Shown here one piece after another: positions 36,885-46,184 of a stretch of DNA of 64,000 nucleotides (its first letter is position 1; every line of letters starts with the position of its first letter). The notes beneath the pieces are model-generated. The model had not been told where the DNA came from. It ran no database searches and worked only from the letters and a program-made list of their open reading frames with translations. The stretch is from CAHJXG01 sp965277495 (GTDB taxonomy: Bacteria; Pseudomonadota; Alphaproteobacteria; Acetobacterales; Acetobacteraceae). The translations under genes were made by a program, and so were the position numbers. The DNA is taken from the NCBI GenBank assembly GCA_965277495.1, contig OZ255824.1, positions 4,464,001 through 4,528,000 on the forward strand. Reading direction: 5' to 3'.

Positions 36885-38070
36885 ATGTCCGGTGCATCGC
36901 TGATCGAACACTTTGCTGCGTTGGAGGACCCGCGCCAGGCCTGGAAGGTTCTGTTTCCGTTGCCGGAAGTCCTTCTGTTGGTGCTGTGCGGCACGCTGGC
37001 CGGGGCTGAGGATTTCGTGGAGATCAGGCGCTGGGGTCAGATGCACCAGGACTTCCTCCGCCGCCTGCTGCCCTACAAGGCCGGGATCCCCAGCCACGAC
37101 ACCCTGAACGACATCATCAACGCCATCGACGGGACGCTCTTTGCCCAGTGTTTCACCGCCTGGGTCGAGGGCTTGCGCGAGCCAGCCCCGGCCAGCACCG
37201 CCCCCGAGATCGTCGCCATCGACGGCAAGACCTCGCGACGCACGCATGACCGCAGCAAGGACCGTGGGCCGCTGCACATGGTGTCCGCCTGGGCCAGCAG
37301 TCAGCGTCTCGTGCTCGGCCAGCAGGCGTGCGAGGCCAAGTCGAACGAGATCACCGCTATCGGCCTTCGGCCGATCCCCCGGAGGGACAGACCGCGAAGC
37401 GGTCTGAAGGCCGCTGCTGCTCGAACGCCTCGCCCTTACCGGCGCGCTCGTCACCATCGACGCCATGGGCACCCAGACCAAGATCGCCCAAGCCATCCTC
37501 GACCGCGGCGGCGACTACCTGCTCGCGGTCAAAGACAACCAGCCCAGCCTGCACGACGAGATCAGGCGCTACCTCGACGACCCGGCTGCTATCATTCACA
37601 GCCGCTTCGAGACGACCGACGGCGACCACGGCCGGATCGAGGTCCGCCGTCATCGGATCAGCCACGACGTGGGCTGGCTGACCACCGCACGGCGCTTCCC
37701 AGGCGAGCCGCGCTTCCCCGGCCTGCGCGCTATCGCGGTGGTCGAGGCTGAGGTCGAGCGCAACGGCAGCACAAGTCTGGAACGGCGCTACTTCCTGTCT
37801 TCCATGCCACTCGAAGCCAAGCTGTTCGCCCACGCCGTGCGGTGCCACTGGCATGTCGAAAACCGCCTGCACTGGGTGCTCGACGTCGTGTTCCACGAGG
37901 ACCTCAACCGCCTGCGATCCGGCGCCGGGCCGCAAAACATGGCCACCGTCCGGCACATGGCGATGAACCTCCTGCGCCGGCCAAAGGACAAACATAGCCT
38001 CAAGGTCCGCCGGAAATCCGCCGCTTGGGATACCGCCTACCTCGAAGCTCTGCTCCGGCAATCAGCGTGA
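36885..38070 (+). pseudogene. ISAs1-family transposase, disrupted by a 49-bp insertion
   Basis: The N-terminal part (36885-37361) carries the H-repeat-associated domain and the first catalytic Asp in EIVAIDGKTSRRT. The rest (from 37411, next frame) carries TIDAMGTQTKIAQAILDRGG and the C-terminal RCHWHVENRLHWVLDVVFHED with the catalytic Glu. Joining the reading frame across 37362-37410 restores the normal family sequence ITAI-PLLLERLALTG. The insertion is 49 bp, so it shifts the frame and the element should not be autonomous. The start ATG has AGGAGG upstream. Confidence 0.92.
37362..37410. repeat. 49-bp double-hairpin element inside the transposase
   Basis: Contains two perfect palindromic hairpins: ATCGGCC-TTC-GGCCGAT (37359-37375) and CAGACCGC-GAA-GCGGTCTG (37388-37406), joined by CCCCCGGAGGGA. 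Boundaries are set by restoring the transposase frame; one or two bases either way are possible. It resembles a REP/palindromic mini-element. No second copy was noticed in the window. Confidence 0.85.
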
Positions 38071-38093
38071 TCGCCCTTCAAGCGATTGCCCTG

Positions 38094-38103
38094 AGCCGCG
38101 CGC
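38094..38103 (+). repeat. 10-bp target-site duplication, right copy
   Basis: AGCCGCGCGC, identical to 36790-36799, directly after the right terminal repeat of the IS. Confidence 0.92.
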
Positions 38104-38239
38104 ATGCTCCTTGACCCCGGCTGAGATAGGGCACAAAGGCCAAGGCGTTTACCCGAGTGTGGCCCTGTTCAAGCACCGGAGCGAATGAGCGGTCGATACT
38201 CAGACCCAGGCGGACCTAAACATGATCGGTCACACCAGG

Positions 38240-39805
38240 TCATCGAAGCTCGCGAGATCGCCACTCGACCTCATTCTGTGCCCTGCTGGCCGATAGAATA
38301 CCTGCCACATCCTGCTCCAACTCTTCCACTCTCCGCATCAGTTCGTCTTGCCTGATCAGAACGCTGAGGTTCTCGGCAGCGAGGCGGACGTTCTCCTTGA
38401 CCAGGCGCTCCATGTCCTCGGCCATCGGACGCCAGAACTCTTCGAGCAGGCGACCGAGCGCCGTCGTCGGGCTGTGTTCGACGAGCTTGCGCTGATCGGC
38501 GAGATGCCGGCGGATTTCGGCTAGCTCGCGCTTCGCTGCCGTCAATCCATCAGGATCGTACAGCGCCATCCATCGCGGCGCGTTCACACCCGTGCCGTTT
38601 GGCGTGTTGAACTTGGTGAGGATGATCGGCGCGTGTGCGGGGAAGTGCAGGGTGAGGCACAGCGGTGCGGTCCGCTGCGAGTTGAGTGCCAAGGTTCCCC
38701 AGCATCCCTCGAACACCTCACGCTCGTTCGAGCTTTTGCCTGCGGGCCGTCGGCTGGTCTTGTAAAGACTTTCGCTCATGGAGCCGACCCGGAGATCGCC
38801 GTCCAGGTCGGCGGTGATCCGGGCGAATGTCTGCGCCCATTCGGCTGAGACCCGTCCGTTCTTCGCCTGGCGCGTCATGTTCTCGCGTGCCTTGCTGGGT
38901 GTCGCCTGGGTGCTGACTTCCCACTCGTGGATCACATCGAGGTCGGTGTAGTCGGACCAGCGCAGCTTGATCACCCATTCGGCTTTGGGACTGGTTCGCT
39001 TCCCCGCTGCCCCACCGGGCTGCGTTACCGATTGCTCGTTGTGCCAAATCTGCACGCTCATGTAGCAGGGCCGGTGAGGCGCAGTTGTGCCCTCCGCAGC
39101 GTCGTCCGCACCATCGTTGGCCCTGAGCAGCGGCGGGGTCGCGGGATGGCTGGCATCGAGCAGCGGCGGGGTCACACCGTGGCTGGCATCGACTTTGGGA
39201 TCGGCAGCGGGATCGAGATCAGGACCGGGATCGAGACCAGCGGCAGCCGCGTGGCCTAGCCGCGTCCCGGAGGGCGCGGCGTGCTCGCTTGCTTCCCTTC
39301 CCGGTGTAACCTCTTGCATCGGCACCGGGTCGGAAGCTGCGCGTTCGAGCGCGCAGCTTCCGACATGTATTGAATCAATCTGCTGCGCAGGAATAAGTAG
39401 AAGTGAGTCTTCCAATATATGTCGGGCGATTTCAGCCGGTATAACGGCGTCCTGCGCGCTCGATCCCGATATGATCTTACCTGCCGGGGTCTGCGGGCAG
39501 GTCGAGGTGTCGCCTTCTCGGGACCGACCGGTATTCAATGCATGTCGGGCACTGTCGGCGGGTTCCTGTGCGGCCATCGCTAGGTCGATCAGGTCTTGCG
39601 CCTCCTCCGGCGAAACCATGCCGTACTCGGCACAAGCGATGAGGTCAGCACTGTCGTCTTCCGGCAACGTGTCGAGGAACAATGCCGTGGCCTCAAGGGT
39701 GTCGTTGTGCTCTTGGGGCGACACGGTAAGCTGCGAGGCAAGCATGAACTTAGCAGCCTGCTGCATGCGGTTTGGGTGGGCGCGAGTGGGGGGCTTGATT
39801 TCCAT
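38240..39805 (-). CDS. unknown protein with repeat-rich linker and C-terminal coiled coil
   Basis: A 521-residue protein, no family recognised. The N-terminal 80 residues are helical (AKFMLASQLTVSPQ, ALFLDTLPEDDSADLIACAE). Residues about 85-235 are a low-complexity linker with repeated DASHxxTPPLL units. A folded domain follows (about 245-440: YMSVQIWHNEQS, EWVIKLRWSDYTDLDVIHEWE, APRWMALYDPDGLTAAKRE). The last 80 residues are a coiled coil (EDMERLVKENVRLAAENLSV). The linker DNA carries a 15-bp perfect palindrome and iterated 15-mers. It may be a regulatory or replication-related island protein, but nothing supports a specific job. Confidence 0.75.
   Translation of the reverse strand: MEIKPPTRAHPNRMQQAAKFMLASQLTVSPQEHNDTLEATALFLDTLPEDDSADLIACAEYGMVSPEEAQDLIDLAMAAQEPADSARHALNTGRSREGDTSTCPQTPAGKIISGSSAQDAVIPAEIARHILEDSLLLIPAQQIDSIHVGSCALERAASDPVPMQEVTPGREASEHAAPSGTRLGHAAAAGLDPGPDLDPAADPKVDASHGVTPPLLDASHPATPPLLRANDGADDAAEGTTAPHRPCYMSVQIWHNEQSVTQPGGAAGKRTSPKAEWVIKLRWSDYTDLDVIHEWEVSTQATPSKARENMTRQAKNGRVSAEWAQTFARITADLDGDLRVGSMSESLYKTSRRPAGKSSNEREVFEGCWGTLALNSQRTAPLCLTLHFPAHAPIILTKFNTPNGTGVNAPRWMALYDPDGLTAAKRELAEIRRHLADQRKLVEHSPTTALGRLLEEFWRPMAEDMERLVKENVRLAAENLSVLIRQDELMRRVEELEQDVAGILSASRAQNEVEWRSRELR
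39125..39190. repeat. 33-bp tandem duplication in the unknown gene
   Basis: Two adjacent 33-bp units (39125-39157 and 39158-39190) differing at a few bases in the middle. They encode DASHPATPPLL and DASHGVTPPLL, 11 residues each, in the linker of the 521-residue protein. Confidence 0.9.
39329..39364. repeat. 15-bp perfect inverted repeat within a coding sequence
   Basis: Arms GTCGGAAGCTGCGCG (39329-39343) and its exact complement (39350-39364) flank the 6-nt loop TTCGAG. It lies inside the linker coding region, and no T run follows, so it is not a normal terminator. It abuts one of three related 15-mers. Confidence 0.92.
39360..39550. repeat. three related 15-mers (TTCAATxCATGTCGG-like)
   Basis: TTCAATGCATGTCGG at 39534-39548, TCCAATATATGTCGG at 39411-39425 and the complement of TTCAATACATGTCGG at 39360-39374. 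Two are direct and one inverted. Two of them encode the similar peptides DSARHAL and EIARHIL in the unknown protein. Confidence 0.75.
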
Positions 39806-40172
39806 CCCGTCTTATCGGCTTTCCGGCATCGCCATGGCGATATTCAAATTCGATAAGGGCATCCGGAGTTCATTCTCCATGATGGGGTGGGACTGGCCGG
39901 GTAGGACGCCACTGGGCCGGAAGCTATAGGTTGCGCGGGTCCATCGCAGCGAGGATGCCGGCCGCGTCGATGGCGGCCCTGCCGTCTGGGCCTCGATGAC
40001 GAACCCGAGCGAACGCGTTATGCCATCCCGCAACCAGGCCGATGCGCACCGGGTCGCCGACGAGTTCATGGTGATGATGCCATCCGAGAGCATCATGGGC
40101 ACGTCGGCCAACGGTATCCGACCAGTTGCGAAAGCACTTAGGTTGCGTTCGCACCCAGGTTAGCGTGTGCCC
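39806..40172. other. intergenic region, no gene recognised
   Basis: About 370 bp between the unknown gene and the GNAT gene. Open frames on the minus strand cross it but continue antisense through the GNAT gene and look like shadows. Probable promoters for both divergent genes lie here. Confidence 0.5.
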
Positions 40173-40739
40173 ATGGTCAACGTGACCCTGATACGCCCGA
40201 GCTTGGCGGAAGTACCCGCCTACATCGACGCTCTGAGCAGGGGCTGGTCGCCAGACAACGTCCGTGGCGCAGACACCGCACACGAGCAACTCGATCTCAT
40301 CCGCATTGATGCCGCCGGATTTGTCGGTAGCCTGCACGATCCCAACGCGAGGGCTGGCCCTGTCAAACTGCCTGCCGGATCGATGGTGGCGCGTCTCCCT
40401 GGCATGGTTCAGTGGATTTGGGACGGCGAGTTCTGCGGCTCCATAGGTTTGAGGTGGCAGCCCGGCACCTCGGCGCTGCCCGAGCACGTCCTGGGCCACA
40501 TCGGCTTCGCGGTGGTGCCGTGGAAGCGGGGCATGGGTCGCGCGACGCATGGCTTGGCGCTGCTTCTGCCGCAAGCCAGAGACCGTGGGCTTGTTTACGT
40601 CGAACTCACTACCGACCCCGGCAATGTCGCCTCGCAACGGGTCATCCAGGCGTGCGGCGGCCAACCTGTCGAGCGCTTCCGGCAACCAGCCGCTTACGGC
40701 GACGGGGAGGCGATCCGCTTGCGGATCGACCTGACCTAA
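40173..40739 (+). CDS. GNAT family acetyltransferase
   Basis: A 188-residue predicted acetyltransferase of the COG3981 type. HIGFAVVPWKRGMGRATHGLALLL is the acetyl-CoA-binding strand and loop (in pieces), and YVELTTDPGNVASQRVIQACGG the typical GNAT C-terminal half. ATG 40173 follows GTG codons at 40165 and 40167 that could also serve. Target unknown. Confidence 0.88.
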   Translation: MVNVTLIRPSLAEVPAYIDALSRGWSPDNVRGADTAHEQLDLIRIDAAGFVGSLHDPNARAGPVKLPAGSMVARLPGMVQWIWDGEFCGSIGLRWQPGTSALPEHVLGHIGFAVVPWKRGMGRATHGLALLLPQARDRGLVYVELTTDPGNVASQRVIQACGGQPVERFRQPAAYGDGEAIRLRIDLT

Positions 40740-40948
40740 CATCTTGCATGCATGGCTGGCATGCCGGAGCAAGAGCTAGCGCGTTGCGTCGGACGGGGCA
40801 CCCTCGGCTGTGACGTGCCCCAGACGCGGAAGTGTGAGGTCGTCGTGATGCAACCGCCGCTTTTGATCTCACATGATCGTTGGCAACGAGCCCCCGTTTG
40901 GGCAGCCTTGTCCGCCGCCCGATCCGGGCGTCGCATCGGAACTGCCGC

Positions 40949-41371
40949 ATGAAGCAAGCCTTGCACCACCTGACCGTGCCGACCACTGGGCAGGGCCTCT
41001 TTGACGTGACAGAAGCAGTCTGCGCCTGGGTCAAGGAACAAGGGATCGGCACGGGCCTGCTGACGGTCTGGTGCCGCCACACCTCGGCGTCGCTGTTGGT
41101 GCAGGCGAACGCCGATCCCGAAGTCCAGGCCGACCTGGAAGCATTCTTCACGCGGCTCGCTCCCGAGGGCCGTGGCCTTTACCGGCACGAGGAGGAGGGA
41201 CTGGACAACATGCCGGCGCACCTCCGCGCGGCGCTGACGCAGGTGCAGGTTGCCGTCCCTGTCGAGAACGCCCGTCCGGTGTTCGGCACGTTCCAGTCCC
41301 TCTACCTGTTCGAGCACAGGAACGGCGACCACCAGCGCGAGTTGGTTTTGCACCTCTCTGGGGTGCCCTGA
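40949..41371 (+). CDS. YjbQ family protein (UPF0047)
   Basis: A 140-residue YjbQ/UPF0047 protein; some members have weak thiamine-phosphate synthase activity, but the physiological role is unsettled. Family marks are TVWCRHTSASLLVQANADPEV, YRHEEEGLDNMPAHLRAAL and TFQSLYLFEHRNGDHQRELV (each in pieces), including the conserved His residues. Start ATG 40949. Full length. Located in the island, 210 bp after the GNAT gene. Confidence 0.93.
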   Translation: MKQALHHLTVPTTGQGLFDVTEAVCAWVKEQGIGTGLLTVWCRHTSASLLVQANADPEVQADLEAFFTRLAPEGRGLYRHEEEGLDNMPAHLRAALTQVQVAVPVENARPVFGTFQSLYLFEHRNGDHQRELVLHLSGVP

Positions 41372-41946
41372 ACCTTTCACCGGGCCGACCCGAACCTGTC
41401 GTCACGACCGCCCGTGCCGGTGCCTTCGTCGTGCGCAGGGCAGCCGACGATGGCGACGAGCACGCGCAACGTCACCTTGTCACTTTGGGCAACGCATCAG
41501 GATCGAGCGCGTCAATGGTCGCAAGTGGAGTGGCGGTGAGATCATCGGTCGGTTGCAGATCGGCCGCATCACTTAGTGTCAAGGAATTAGCCCGCCAGGG
41601 CTTCTGCTCGTTGGTGCTGACCAAGCCGACAGTCGTCATGTCGCCGACCTCATCGGCCGCCAAGCCCATTGGGTGGAGTTCCCCCTGATCGGCCATAGCG
41701 CACGAGCCTTCAGCGCATGTGCGTCCCGGATCGTCGCAGAGTTCGTGGATCATCCCGCCGAAGCGCTGGACACGTCATGTGCCGGTCATCCCGAGCCGAT
41801 CCCCTACATACCCAGACCGTAGACGCTGCCATGTTGGCCGGTACCTGACCACGGCGCGACCTGGCGTGGTGTAGGTTCCCTGTCCGCCAGGCCCGGTTGT
41901 CGCCGGGCCAGCGTCGCGAGAACTGATGCGCGACCCCAAGCAGTCA
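41372..41946. other. 575-bp region without a recognised gene
   Basis: Frames of up to 94 residues exist on both strands, but none has a convincing composition, ribosome-binding site or family motif. It may contain decayed coding DNA. Confidence 0.5.
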
Positions 41947-42705
41947 TCACGCAGGAGCGAGATGCCGGTCGAAGAAATCGAGCAGCAACTCCCACTCGCG
42001 GTTCCGCGCCTCGATCCGGAAGGTATGATCTTCGCCTTCAAAGAAGTGAGCCTCTGGACGCCGGCCAGCATCGGTCATTCGGGCCACCAGCCGCCGCGCC
42101 ATTTCGTCTCCCCACACACTATCGTTTGTGCCTTGCGTGATGAACACGGGGAATGGGGGCGGCGCACTTCCCAGCGGTGTCCCCGCTCGGGTCCGTTCGT
42201 GCCCACCACGCCACGTCCATGCATGGCGCTCGTTGTTGCCCGCCCACGGCTGACCCGTCTGAAAGTCGGCCACGATGAAGGCTGGCCATGTTGCATCCGG
42301 CGGCGAGTGTACAGCGACTGCATCTGGAAGGACGGCACTGCCGTCCTCAGCAAGCAACTGCGCCAGCAACAGCGCGTGCTCCGCGCCCCTTGATGACCCG
42401 AACAAGCCGACGCCGCAGCGAAAAGGAGCAAGCTCCTGACGCAAAGCCACAAGCGCCGCCTCGGTTCCGTCCAGCGGCACGTCGTCGATATCGGGGTGCG
42501 TCAGCCAGCGGGCGTTCCGTGTGTAGTTGCGGGCCAGTGCGGCAAAACCATTGGCGGCGAGCAGAGCGCAATTGAGATCGTTCCAGCCGGCAAAGCCGCC
42601 TTCGCTGCCGTGCAGGCAGACCACCCCGCCGCGCGGCGGCCTGTCGCCAGGCCAGTAGATGACCTCACGGGTGGACGAGACGGATTGCCGGATCGCGAGT
42701 TCCAT
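41947..42705 (-). CDS. dienelactone hydrolase/acyl-CoA thioester hydrolase-like protein
   Basis: A 252-residue alpha/beta hydrolase. The oxyanion region is VVCLHGSEGGFAGW and the nucleophile Ser is in GLFGSSRGAEHALL. An acid is in ITQGTNDSVWG, and the His in FEGEDHTFRIE. This arrangement matches the BAAT/acyl-CoA thioester hydrolase C-terminal family and dienelactone hydrolases. No signal peptide. Substrate unknown. Confidence 0.85.
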   Translation of the reverse strand: MELAIRQSVSSTREVIYWPGDRPPRGGVVCLHGSEGGFAGWNDLNCALLAANGFAALARNYTRNARWLTHPDIDDVPLDGTEAALVALRQELAPFRCGVGLFGSSRGAEHALLLAQLLAEDGSAVLPDAVAVHSPPDATWPAFIVADFQTGQPWAGNNERHAWTWRGGHERTRAGTPLGSAPPPFPVFITQGTNDSVWGDEMARRLVARMTDAGRRPEAHFFEGEDHTFRIEARNREWELLLDFFDRHLAPA

Positions 42706-42777
42706 ACTGAAAGCCTATTAGAGCGGGTCAGCGGCCGGCTACAGCGACCCACAACCCTTTGTGGACCCTACAAACAG

Positions 42778-43839
42778 CTATGAGCGCCATGCCTGCACCT
42801 GCTTCACCAGCGCAGCCACGTGCCCCGGTGGCGTCGTTTTCAGGATGCCGTGCCCGAGATTGAAAACGAACGGTCCTTGGCTTGTTGCGTGAAGGATACG
42901 CTCGACCTCGGCCGCCATCGGCTCGCCCCCAGCGACAAGCATCAGCGGATCGAGGTTGCCCTGGATGCAGCGCCCTAGGGAACGCTGGATGGCTTGCGAG
43001 GCCCAGCTTAGGGGCACGGTGCTGTCGAGTCCGATGCAGGCAGCCCGAGTTGCCTGGGCATAGCCGTTGTAGAGGAGACCTGCCGCCCGAGGGAAGGCGA
43101 TGACGGGAACCGTTGGATGCTTGAGCTTCAACGCCTGCACGATGCTGGCGACCGGCTGGACGCACCATCGCTGGAAGAACGGCTCCGGCAGGATGCCGGC
43201 CCAACTCTCGAAAAGCTGGACTGCCTCCGCTCCGGCCTCGATCTGCCGGTCCAAGAACTGGATCGCGGCCGTCGTCAGCAGGTCTATAAACGGTTGGAAC
43301 CCGTCAGGGTCGCTCAGCGCCCATTGCTTGATGGCGGCGTGTTCGGACGCACCCCCACCTCTGCCCTCAACCATGTAGGTCGCGACGGTCCAGGGCGCAC
43401 CCGCGTAGCCAATCAGGGCCACGTTGGTGGGCAGGGAAGCCGAGAGCACCCGAACAGTCTCGTAAATCGGGGCTAGCTCATCGTGAAGACGGGACAGGCT
43501 TAGGTGCTGCTGAATGTCTTGGGACGAGCGGATCGGCGGCGTGAGGACCGGGCCATCGCCCTCTCGGTATTCGAGGGTCTGTCCCAGTGCGGCTGCGAGT
43601 TGAGGAAGGTCGGCGAACAGGATGGCGGCATCAAGCTGGAAACGCCGGATCGGTTGGAGGGTGACTTCGGCGGCGTGCTGCGGCGAGTTGCACAGGGCGA
43701 GCATGCCGCCGGCGGCTTCACGAGTGAGAAGGTATTCAGGCAGGTAGCGCCCAGCCTGGCGCATCAGCCAAATCGGCGGGCGTTCAGTCCGCTCACCTGC
43801 CAGTGCGCGCAAAAGCAACTTCTTCGGGGCTAGTTCCAC
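42778..43839 (-). CDS. hemE: uroporphyrinogen decarboxylase, island copy
   Basis: A 353-residue UroD that removes four carboxyl groups from uroporphyrinogen III in haem synthesis. Conserved residues are kept: the Arg pair in WLMRQAGRYLPEY, the catalytic Asp in ILFADLPQL (usually FSDI), Tyr in GAPWTVATYMVEGRGG, and His in NLGHGILKTTPP. Start GTG 43839 has GGAGG 11 nt upstream; GTG 43866 is an alternative, and an open frame runs to 43941. Being inside an island, it is probably an extra, divergent copy rather than the housekeeping gene. A broken trpS lies upstream. Confidence 0.88.
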   Translation of the reverse strand: MELAPKKLLLRALAGERTERPPIWLMRQAGRYLPEYLLTREAAGGMLALCNSPQHAAEVTLQPIRRFQLDAAILFADLPQLAAALGQTLEYREGDGPVLTPPIRSSQDIQQHLSLSRLHDELAPIYETVRVLSASLPTNVALIGYAGAPWTVATYMVEGRGGGASEHAAIKQWALSDPDGFQPFIDLLTTAAIQFLDRQIEAGAEAVQLFESWAGILPEPFFQRWCVQPVASIVQALKLKHPTVPVIAFPRAAGLLYNGYAQATRAACIGLDSTVPLSWASQAIQRSLGRCIQGNLDPLMLVAGGEPMAAEVERILHATSQGPFVFNLGHGILKTTPPGHVAALVKQVQAWRS

Positions 43840-44144
43840 TCGGCTGTCTGCCTCCGGCTTGAACACTTCACCTGGATACCTTAGTCGGAGTCGGACACCT
43901 ATGTTCGGATTTCGCCAGGTGCGGCCACAAGCCTGATGCAAACTTCAAGCCGGCCCAGGTAGGGCCTGGTGACACACCGGATACCTGTCCGTCAAACCTC
44001 CTCGCCCGTGCTCTGGTGGCCCAGCACAGCCGCTCTGACCTCTGCGTCATCGCATCAGCCGACTGGGGGCTGCCGTAGCTCTCCCGGATCGAGGATCGTT
44101 CTCGACGGACTGCAAGCGATCCGATGCTAGCTTGAACCTGGCCG

Positions 44145-45164
44145 CTAGGGCAATGTGAACAGCCCCAAGCCGGCATGCACCTCGGCCTGGGTTGCGGCCG
44201 TCACATCGCAGGCGTGCGACGTTCCAGCACGAAGAACGTCAATGTGAAAACCGGGGTCACGAGCCAGGGCAGCGCGGCGTTCGCGGATTGACCCTACGGT
44301 GCCGCGCAGCACGGCGTCGAGCCGATGCTTCACCATCATGTCGCCCAAGCTGCCGCGCCGGTAGTGGACCTTCAGGTCCGCCACGGCATCGCGGTCCCCG
44401 TCGAACGCATCGAGGTAGCTGAACACGACGTTTCCCTCCACGCGGCCGGGGTTGCCCGCCCGTAGGTGGCCGGGGTCGGTGTACATCGCATACACGGCTG
44501 CCGTGATCTCCGCGTCCGAGGCGGACAGCAGGATGGCGTTTCCTTGGGACTTGCTCATTTTGGCCTGGCCATCGACGCCAGGAAGTCGCCCGATGGCGGG
44601 GACGAGGACGCGCGCCTCGGGCAGCATGTCGCGGCCGGCTTGCCGGTTGATGCGGCGGACGATCTCGTTCGTCTGCTCGATGATGGGTGCCTGGTCCTCG
44701 CCGACCGGCACCACGCTCGCTTTGAAGGCCGTGATGTCGCGGCCGGATAGCACAGGAACCCCGCCGGGATGTCGCGGCCGAAGTTGCGGGCCTGGATTTC
44801 GTCCTTGATCGTCGGATTGCGTTCGAGGCGGGCGACGGTGACGAAGTTCAAATACAATACGGTGAGTTCGGCCAGCACCGGCAGGGCGGACTGCACGCAG
44901 ATGGTTGTGACATCCGGGTCGATGCCGACGGCCAGGTAGTCGGCCGCCACCTCCAGGACGTTGCGCCGGACCTTGGCCGGGTCGTGGGCGTTGTCCGTTA
45001 GCGCCTAGGCGTCGGCCAGCAGCAGGAACTGGCGGAGGCTGTGCTGGAGCGCGACGCAGTTGTGCAGCGACCCCACGTAGTGGCCGAGGTGGAGCGGGCC
45101 GGTCGTGCGGTCGCCAGTTAAGGATGACGGAGCGTTCGGCAGCAAGATCAGGTTGCATGGACAT
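44145..45164 (-). pseudogene. trpS: tryptophanyl-tRNA synthetase, degenerate
   Basis: The tract encodes a class-I TrpRS: GPLHLGHYVGS (HIGH-type motif), ALTDNAHDPAKVRRNVLEVAADYLAVGID (in pieces), NPTIKDEI, and KMSKS in GQAKMSKSQGNAILLS. Reading it needs a frameshift near 45119 (one extra A), read-through of a TAG at 45005-45007 where relatives usually have Gln, and a second frameshift near 44740 with a deletion of about 10 bases. The second half after that is open to the end. It cannot make a functional enzyme. Confidence 0.88.
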
Positions 45165-45431
45165 GGGCTATCCTGGAAAAGAGCCGCCGCAATGTCAGGT
45201 GCTTGGAACAGCCGTGCCCGCCAAAGACGGCAGCATCGGTCGTTGATGATGACGACAGGCCGCTCCCTAGATGGAGCGCCGCCAATCAGTCAGGGTGAGG
45301 CTGGTAGGATAGGTCATCAACACGGATATCCCAGGCTCGCCTCAAAGCAAGCAGTATACGTGTGTGCTAAAAGTTCGCACCTGGGCAGGAAGGGGTAGAC
45401 ACTCAAAACGCGTGTGTGAGGGATAACTCTC

Positions 45432-46184
45432 TTGAACCGATCCTTTGTGACGATTGTCGGGCTGATTTTCCTTGTGGGATTGCTGAAATCGATGATTGTC
45501 GGGAAGGACACCACTCAAGCGATCACGCCCACTATGGCGAGTCACAAGCTCGAAGTCACATCCGCGCCGACTGTGCTTTCTCTCCCGCCTGCCTCCCCGC
45601 CAAACATGCACTTCGCGCTTGCAGACATTGCGCAAGCTTACAAAAAGGACGCGGCGGATGCCGACAGGCGGTTCAAATCCAGGCGCTTCGGAGTCGGCGG
45701 GCACGTAGAAAGCGTGAAGCCCGACTACCTTGGATTAGTCGTCGGGAACGTCGCCCGAGTGCGCGCGAAGCTTGATGCCAAAGGCGTTTCCGACGCACGC
45801 GCGATTAAGGCCGGACAGTTGGTCGTCCTTAGCTGTGTCGGGGATGGTACGGGCTTTTACGCGGTCGAACTCGTGGATTGCCATGTCGTAACCGGAACCT
45901 CGCTCATACCCAAAGACAAGCCACCAATCTTCTCGCCATTGCCTGGGCTTCCCGATTACCCGACGGTCTTACAATGCATGGCGTCCAACCAGCGCGGAAA
46001 TTGGTTGGGCTCCGCCGCCGATCAGCAATCAGCCTGCCTCGACGGCGAGGCCGAGAATAAAAGCTGGTTGGTCGGCCATTGGCGCGAATTTGAGCCGAAG
46101 ATACGGTATAACTGTCTTGTGTATGGTGAAAGAAAGCTGTTCTACACCTCCTTGATGATCTGCCTGCAAGTCGGCGGTATTTGA
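45432..46184 (+). CDS. OB-fold (tRNA_anti-like) exported or membrane-anchored protein
   Basis: A 250-residue protein starting at TTG 45432 with an N-terminal hydrophobic segment (residues 4-20) that is a signal anchor or signal peptide. The middle (residues about 65-150: DIAQAYKKDAADADRRFKSR, then GHVESV, GQLVVLSCVGDGTG) matches the layout of tRNA_anti-like OB-fold domains. The C-terminal part has four cysteines. Function unknown; family assignment is tentative. Confidence 0.65.
   Translation: MNRSFVTIVGLIFLVGLLKSMIVGKDTTQAITPTMASHKLEVTSAPTVLSLPPASPPNMHFALADIAQAYKKDAADADRRFKSRRFGVGGHVESVKPDYLGLVVGNVARVRAKLDAKGVSDARAIKAGQLVVLSCVGDGTGFYAVELVDCHVVTGTSLIPKDKPPIFSPLPGLPDYPTVLQCMASNQRGNWLGSAADQQSACLDGEAENKSWLVGHWREFEPKIRYNCLVYGERKLFYTSLMICLQVGGI

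Larger units (their letters stand above)
36800..38093 (+). mobile_element. ISAs1-family insertion sequence, 1294 bp
   Basis: Bounded by perfect 17-bp terminal inverted repeats (CAGGGCAATCGCTTGAA at 36800-36816 and its complement at 38077-38093) and flanked by identical 10-bp target duplications. The 10-bp duplication fits the ISAs1 family. Without the 49-bp insertion in its transposase the element would be 1245 bp. The intact duplication means the element has not been rearranged since it landed. Confidence 0.93.

Noticed and set aside
39924..40772. 282-residue open frame on the minus strand
   Set aside because: Runs antisense through the GNAT gene; its free part near 39924-40140 has no recognisable motif.
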